Assembly (NCBI GenBank): GCA_018396935.1
Contig: JAGTRA010000014.1
Coordinates: 5,301-15,422, forward strand
From: Candidatus Bathyarchaeota archaeon
GTDB lineage: Archaea; Thermoproteota; Bathyarchaeia; Bathyarchaeales; Bathycorpusculaceae
Length of the DNA stretch: 10,122 nt
Direction: 5' to 3'
The notes under the pieces are model-generated. The model was not told where the DNA came from. It searched no databases and worked only from the letters and a program-made list of their open reading frames with translations. Position numbers and translations under genes: made by a program. The number at the start of each line of letters is the position of its first letter. Positions within the stretch are counted from its first letter, which is position 1. Of the stretch, positions 7,201-10,122 are shown one piece after another.

Positions 7201-8451
7201 TCACCTTCCTTCTAATCCCAATGAGCATTTAATTAAGTTTAGGGCCCTTTCTCTATCATCCCAGCTTACAAATAAAAGGATGCTTGAAGTATTTGTCAAT
7301 ATCCCAAAAATGTTAATATTATTTAGCCTTAGAGGCTCAGATATTCTCCCTATTATTCCAGGGGTTTCTTCCAATCCCACTCCCTTTATTCTGAGAAAGG
7401 CTAGATTCCGCCTAATTGACATCGCAATGGCTTCTCTATGATTTAACACTATTTGATGGATACCCTCTGCAAGAGCTTGTAAATCTTCCTTTTCAGCTAC
7501 AAATGATACTAAGGAATTTTCGTCTAAAGACATACCGAGCAGTACTGTATGCTTCCTAATGTTTTCAATAAATTCTCCAACAATTTCTGGGCGCTCTGAC
7601 AGTTTTTTCCCTAAAATCCTTATTGATGCAACTGGGAATGGGCTAACTATATCTGCCTCTAAATCTTTTGGCAATTCCCCTCTTATAATTGTTCCCTCTT
7701 GGTTTAAATCTCCACTGGCATGATTGATCACTCGCACATTTATGCTGGGATCCTTGTACTTTAGGGCTTTTCTATGAATGAACTTAGTTCCAGAGTCTGC
7801 TAGTCCAACAAGTGTTTGCACGTCTATTTCGCTAATTCTCCTTGGGTTCTTTACAATCTTTGGGTCTGCGGTCATTATTCCGTCAGCATCCGTAACCAAG
7901 ATGACCTCATTGGCTTTTAATCCTTTGGCGAGAATAAAAGCAGTTGTATCGCTTCCACCTCTTCCAAGAGTTGTTATTTTTCCATCAATAGTTTTGCCTA
8001 TAAATCCAGGCATTACTGGTATGATTTTCTTTTCGAATAATGGAAGGATAAACCTTTGTATTTTCTCCTCGCATAACTCTATTATGGGATTAGCATTGAG
8101 AAAACTGTCATCAGTTATTATGGGCCATTCTGGATCTGCTGGATCAAAGTAACGGGCTTTTAATCCATATGACTTGAGAGCCGCTGTGAAGATCCTTACG
8201 CTAGTTCGTTCACCCATTGCCAGAATATCATCTAGCTCTTCTGCGTTGACATTACCGTTGCATGCATTTTTGGCGACCTCTATCAGCGCGTCTGTTGTTT
8301 TACCCATTGCTGAAACTACTACTGCTATATGCTTACCCTTACTAGCTTCTTTAGCCACGGCTTTAGCAGCCTTGCTTACTTTTTCGCCATCTGCTAAGGC
8401 AGCTCCGCCAAATTTTACGACGATTCTTTCCGGCTTAAAGCTGTTTTGCAT
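7201..8451 (-). CDS. lysC: Aspartate kinase with C-terminal ACT domains
   Basis: This 416-residue enzyme phosphorylates L-aspartate with ATP, the first step of the aspartate family pathway. The amino-acid kinase domain spans about 8-260, with KFGG (13-16), SAMGKTT (47-53), MGERTS (79-84), LGRGGSDTTA (162-171) and DADGIMTADPKIV (188-200). Two ACT modules follow at about 274-345 and 349-413; such modules usually give feedback control by lysine, threonine or methionine, and which applies here cannot be read. The P-loop-like motif reads KFGGAAL instead of the usual KFGGTSV. I chose ATG at 8451 because GGAGG lies 9 nt before it. An in-frame TTG at 8469 would add six residues but would place that GGAGG inside the coding region. 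It is the first long gene of the operon, behind its own promoter, a small upstream ORF and inhibitory RNA arms. Confidence 0.95.
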   Translation of the reverse strand: MQNSFKPERIVVKFGGAALADGEKVSKAAKAVAKEASKGKHIAVVVSAMGKTTDALIEVAKNACNGNVNAEELDDILAMGERTSVRIFTAALKSYGLKARYFDPADPEWPIITDDSFLNANPIIELCEEKIQRFILPLFEKKIIPVMPGFIGKTIDGKITTLGRGGSDTTAFILAKGLKANEVILVTDADGIMTADPKIVKNPRRISEIDVQTLVGLADSGTKFIHRKALKYKDPSINVRVINHASGDLNQEGTIIRGELPKDLEADIVSPFPVASIRILGKKLSERPEIVGEFIENIRKHTVLLGMSLDENSLVSFVAEKEDLQALAEGIHQIVLNHREAIAMSIRRNLAFLRIKGVGLEETPGIIGRISEPLRLNNINIFGILTNTSSILLFVSWDDRERALNLIKCSLGLEGR

Positions 8452-8512
8452 TATTAAGAGCCTCCACAAAATTGATAAAGTGGGAGGTGAGACTTTTTGA
8501 AGCCTTAATAAT
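8450..8512 (-). promoter_or_regulatory. Long-range RNA stem hiding the lysC start
   Basis: On the minus-strand RNA, 8512-8504 (AUUAUUAAG) is the exact reverse complement of 8458-8450 (CUUAAUAAU). The pairing continues after one bulged base at 8459 with 8503-8499 (GCUUC) against 8464-8460 (GAGGC), including one G-U pair. The result is about 14 base pairs. The 5' arm covers the last Tyr codons and stop of the small upstream ORF. The 3' arm covers part of the lysC Shine-Dalgarno, the spacer and the A-U of the lysC AUG. Translation of the small ORF to its end would melt the stem. The complementarity is directly visible; the regulatory role is inference. Confidence 0.55.
8461..8487 (-). promoter_or_regulatory. 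Local hairpin pairing the lysC ribosome-binding site
   Basis: The lysC Shine-Dalgarno GGAGG (8465-8461) lies in GUGGAGG (8467-8461). This can pair with CCUCCCAC (8487-8480) through seven base pairs with one bulged C and a 12-nt loop. The hairpin can coexist with the outer nine base pairs of the longer stem (8450-8458 with 8504-8512) but competes with that stem's inner five pairs. Together they would occlude both the Shine-Dalgarno and the start codon. No U-run follows, so a translational rather than a transcriptional switch is more likely. Confidence 0.5.
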
Positions 8513-8576
8513 AGAAGCTAAAGCTATAACGTTTAGTTGACATCCAGTATGTTATCTCTAGATCTATAGACGTCAT
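8505..8576 (-). CDS. Aromatic-rich 23-residue ORF, candidate leader peptide
   Basis: A 23-codon ORF (ATG at 8576, TAA at 8507-8505) lies between the lysC promoter and lysC. It contains Tyr10, Trp11, Tyr17, Phe19, Phe21, Tyr22 and Tyr23, so 7 of 23 residues are aromatic, and it ends in YSFSFYY. The operon downstream makes the precursors of exactly these amino acids. The ATG lies about 27 nt from the centre of a TATA box, so the transcript would begin at or within a few bases of the ATG and be read as a leaderless message, which is common in archaea. The stop codon sits inside the 5' arm of the stem that covers the lysC start. The peptide itself resembles no family I know. AT-rich DNA raises Tyr and Phe codon frequency by chance, so a non-functional ORF remains possible. 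Confidence 0.45.
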   Translation of the reverse strand: MTSIDLEITYWMSTKRYSFSFYY

Positions 8577-8597
8577 GCTGCCTAAGAATTTAGCGAC

Positions 8598-8616
8598 CTT
8601 TTATAAAAATATTTCT
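8598..8616 (-). promoter_or_regulatory. Archaeal TATA/BRE promoter of the lysC-aro operon
   Basis: On the minus strand GAAATATTTTTATAAAAGG contains a good archaeal TATA box (TTTATAAA, 8607-8600) with an A-rich BRE-like stretch just before it. With the usual spacing of about 26-27 nt from box centre, transcription would start near 8577, next to the ATG of the small ORF at 8576. The box lies in the gap between the dapL stop and lysC, where a promoter for the nine-gene operon is expected. No comparable element was noticed in the short gaps within the operon. Confidence 0.6.
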
Positions 8617-8650
8617 TGGGATTAAATTTAGGGCCTTGAGTTAAGCCTAT

Positions 8651-9761
8651 CTATCGTATCACTTTTTCCAGTTTTTCACACGCTTTTTTGATTTCCTCTA
8701 TTGGTTTTGTAGCAGAAAATCTAACGAATCCTTCTCCGCCCTTTCCAAATCCTATTCCTGGAGTTACTGCCACCCCTGCTTCTAGGAGTTTTTTAGCAAA
8801 TTCCATAGAATCTCCCCCGCAGTGTGCCCACACGTAGTATGTGGCTTTTGGCGCCTCACACTCCAGTCCTATATCCTTTAATTTTTTAGCTAGAAATTTG
8901 ACTCGGTCTCTATAGACCGCAACGTTTCTTTTAACTTCTTCTGGAGGTTGCCCATTTTTATAACTTTCAAGTGCATGTATCGCTGCATATTGAATGTACC
9001 TTGGGAGTCCTGAGTCTATTTGAGATTTAACCTTTACAATGCCCTCTATGAGTTTCCTATTACCGACAGCAAAGCCGATTCTATCCCCTGCCATGCCAAA
9101 AGTTTTAGAAAACGAGTGCAACTCTACAGCTACTTCCATCCCGCCGTCTACCTCGAGAATGCTCGGAGCTTTATACCCATCATAAGTTATTTCTGAATAT
9201 GCGTTGATGCTTTTCTATAACAGCTCCTGTTGGGTTGTTTGGGTAATTGAGGAACATTATTTTCGCATTAGCTTCTGCTATGAAGTCTACGTCCGGAAGG
9301 AATGATCTATCCTTAGAAAGAGGCATGAAAACAGGTTTGGCGTCGTTAAGTATAACGCCTCCATTCAAATAAGCAGGGTATCCTGGATCCGGAACTATCA
9401 CTTTATCCCCAGGATTCAGAAAAGCTCTTGCAAGATGGGATATTCCCTCTTTAGAGCCTATAAGTGCAGTTATCTCAATTTCAGGGTCCACATCGACATT
9501 GAAGCGTTCTTTCATCCATTTAGCTATAGCCTCCCTGAACTCAGGTTCTCCTCTGCTATTAGAATAACCATGATTCTCAGGTTTTGCAGCCTCCTCAACT
9601 AATGCTTCCAACACAAATTTTGGGGGTGGTAAATCAGGATCACCTATGCTTAGGGATATTACTTCAACACCTTCTCTTCTCTTTTTCTCCAATATCTTCT
9701 CTATTTCAAAGAATATGTATGGAGGCAATTTCTTGATTTTGTCTGAAAATTCAAATGACAC
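8651..9761 (-). pseudogene. dapL: LL-diaminopimelate aminotransferase, disrupted by an internal deletion/frameshift
   Basis: An intact DapL makes LL-diaminopimelate from tetrahydrodipicolinate and glutamate with PLP, bypassing the succinylase route to lysine. The first frame (9761 to a TGA at 9182-9180) encodes the N-terminal half, with SIGDPDLPPP (38-47), HGYSNSRGEPEFREAI (64-79), PDPGYPAY (124-131) and NYPNNPTGA (172-180). The second frame (open from 9214, stop at 8651) resumes with AYSEITYDGYKAPS and carries SFSKTFGMAGDRIGFAVGN, including the PLP-binding lysine, and continues to a normal C-terminus. Only 16 nt separate GAV from AYSE, where relatives have about 24 codons, so roughly 56 nt are missing. 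The conserved Asp preceding AYSE that binds the PLP ring nitrogen lies in the lost part. Adding 56 nt would restore a 388-residue protein, normal for the family. The halves show no other decay, so this is either a recent mutation or an assembly error. Confidence 0.85.
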
Positions 9762-9767
9762 ATAATT

Positions 9768-9773
9768 CCCTCC
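9768..9773 (-). promoter_or_regulatory. Ribosome-binding site fixing a GTG start for dapL
   Basis: GGAGGG on the minus strand lies 6-7 nt before a GTG at 9761, which begins the family-like sequence SFEFSDKIKKLPPY. This start is 25 nt after the dapF stop. A longer in-frame start (ATG at 9827) would overlap dapF by about 40 nt and add 22 residues that do not look like the family. Confidence 0.75.
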
Positions 9774-9786
9774 ACTTTTTAATAAG

Positions 9787-10122
9787 CTAGAAAAGCTCTC
9801 CTGCAAAGACCTTAGTTGCAGGGCCATCCATTAGAATCTCATCTCCGGCATAAACTACTTCGAGAGATCCTCCAGCTAATCTTACTTTAACTTTTTTATC
9901 CGTTTTTCCAAGAATGTAACTTGCTACGACACTTGCACAAGCTCCAGTTCCACATGCAAGAGTCTCTCCTACGCCTCGCTCCCAAACTCTAACTTTAATC
10001 TCGCCTGAGTTTATCACTTGGACGAATTCCACGTTCGTCCTTTTTGGAAAAATTTTATGATTCTCGATTTTTGGACCAATTCTGTCGATGGGGATTGAGG
10101 AAACATCATTCGTGAATATTAT
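9787..10122 (-). CDS. dapF: Diaminopimelate epimerase, C-terminal part (cut by the window edge)
   Basis: DapF interconverts LL- and meso-diaminopimelate through a two-cysteine, cofactor-free mechanism. The last 111 codons are visible and the frame stays open to the edge at 10122, so there is no start here. A GTG at 10032 is an internal valine of the conserved FPKRTNVEFVQV segment, not a start. Family blocks are DVSSIPIDRIGP, FPKRTNVEF, then GVGETLACGTGACA, whose first Cys (visible residue 57) is the catalytic cysteine of the second half, and GGSLEVVYAGDEILMDGPA near the end. The partner cysteine and roughly the N-terminal 60% lie outside the window. It is followed at 25 nt by dapL, and the pair fits the aminotransferase variant of lysine biosynthesis. 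Confidence 0.93.
   Translation of the reverse strand: MIFTNDVSSIPIDRIGPKIENHKIFPKRTNVEFVQVINSGEIKVRVWERGVGETLACGTGACASVVASYILGKTDKKVKVRLAGGSLEVVYAGDEILMDGPATKVFAGELF

Noticed and set aside
8449..8469. Longer lysC start at TTG 8469
   Set aside because: It would put the GGAGG ribosome-binding site inside the coding region; the ATG at 8451 has ideal spacing and leaves a normal family N-terminus.
8452..8580. Lysine riboswitch or T-box in the lysC leader
   Set aside because: The predicted leader is only about 125 nt and no conserved lysine-riboswitch core or T-box sequence is visible. Both elements are essentially bacterial.
8624..8650. Terminator after dapL
   Set aside because: Only a weak five-pair stem (GGCTT with AAGGCC, one wobble) is possible and there is no clear T-run apart from the TATA box itself.
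9180..9220. Programmed ribosomal frameshift within dapL
   Set aside because: No slippery heptamer is present and a simple slip would still leave about 18-19 conserved residues missing, so a deletion explains it better.
9762..9827. Longer dapL start at ATG 9827 overlapping dapF
   Set aside because: The extra 22 residues do not resemble the family, and the GTG at 9761 has GGAGG at the right distance.
9787..10032. dapF as a short 81-residue gene starting at GTG 10032
   Set aside because: The frame continues to the window edge with conserved epimerase sequence (IDRIGP, FPKRTN), so the gene is simply truncated by the window.

Overview
This window is almost entirely coding, and every gene lies on the minus strand. 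The organism is very probably an archaeon. The 3-dehydroquinate synthase is the archaeal type II enzyme (AroB'), the shikimate kinase is the archaeal GHMP-superfamily enzyme rather than a P-loop kinase, the aspartate-semialdehyde dehydrogenase is of the archaeal/fungal branch, and a good archaeal TATA-box promoter is present. DNA is AT-rich (roughly 60% A+T by eye). A Bathyarchaeia-like or methanogen-related lineage would fit, but I cannot place it more precisely from sequence alone.

In transcription order (high to low coordinates), region 1 (about 10122-8651) holds late lysine-pathway genes. They are the C-terminal part of dapF (diaminopimelate epimerase, cut by the window edge) and dapL (LL-diaminopimelate aminotransferase). 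dapL is broken: two well-conserved halves sit in different frames, with about 56 nt apparently missing around 9203-9218.

Region 2 (8650-8452) is a roughly 200-nt intergenic control region. It contains a TATA box near 8600-8607 and a 23-codon ORF (8576-8505) whose ATG coincides with the predicted transcription start, so it would be leaderless. Seven of its 23 residues are aromatic. It is followed by complementary RNA arms that can hide both the lysC ribosome-binding site and its start codon. I read this as a candidate aromatic-amino-acid leader peptide controlling the long operon downstream.

Region 3 (8451-6) is a nine-gene operon with gaps of 2-13 nt or short overlaps: lysC, asd, aroB', aroD, aroE, aroK (GHMP), aroA, aroC and a stand-alone AroQ chorismate mutase. 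LysC and Asd convert aspartate to L-aspartate semialdehyde. In the archaeal route this feeds ADTH synthase, whose gene is not in the window. AroB' then makes 3-dehydroquinate and the remaining enzymes carry it to chorismate and prephenate. The operon therefore encodes aspartate-to-prephenate minus the ADTH synthase step. Aspartate semialdehyde is also the lysine precursor, which links it to the dapF-dapL pair upstream.
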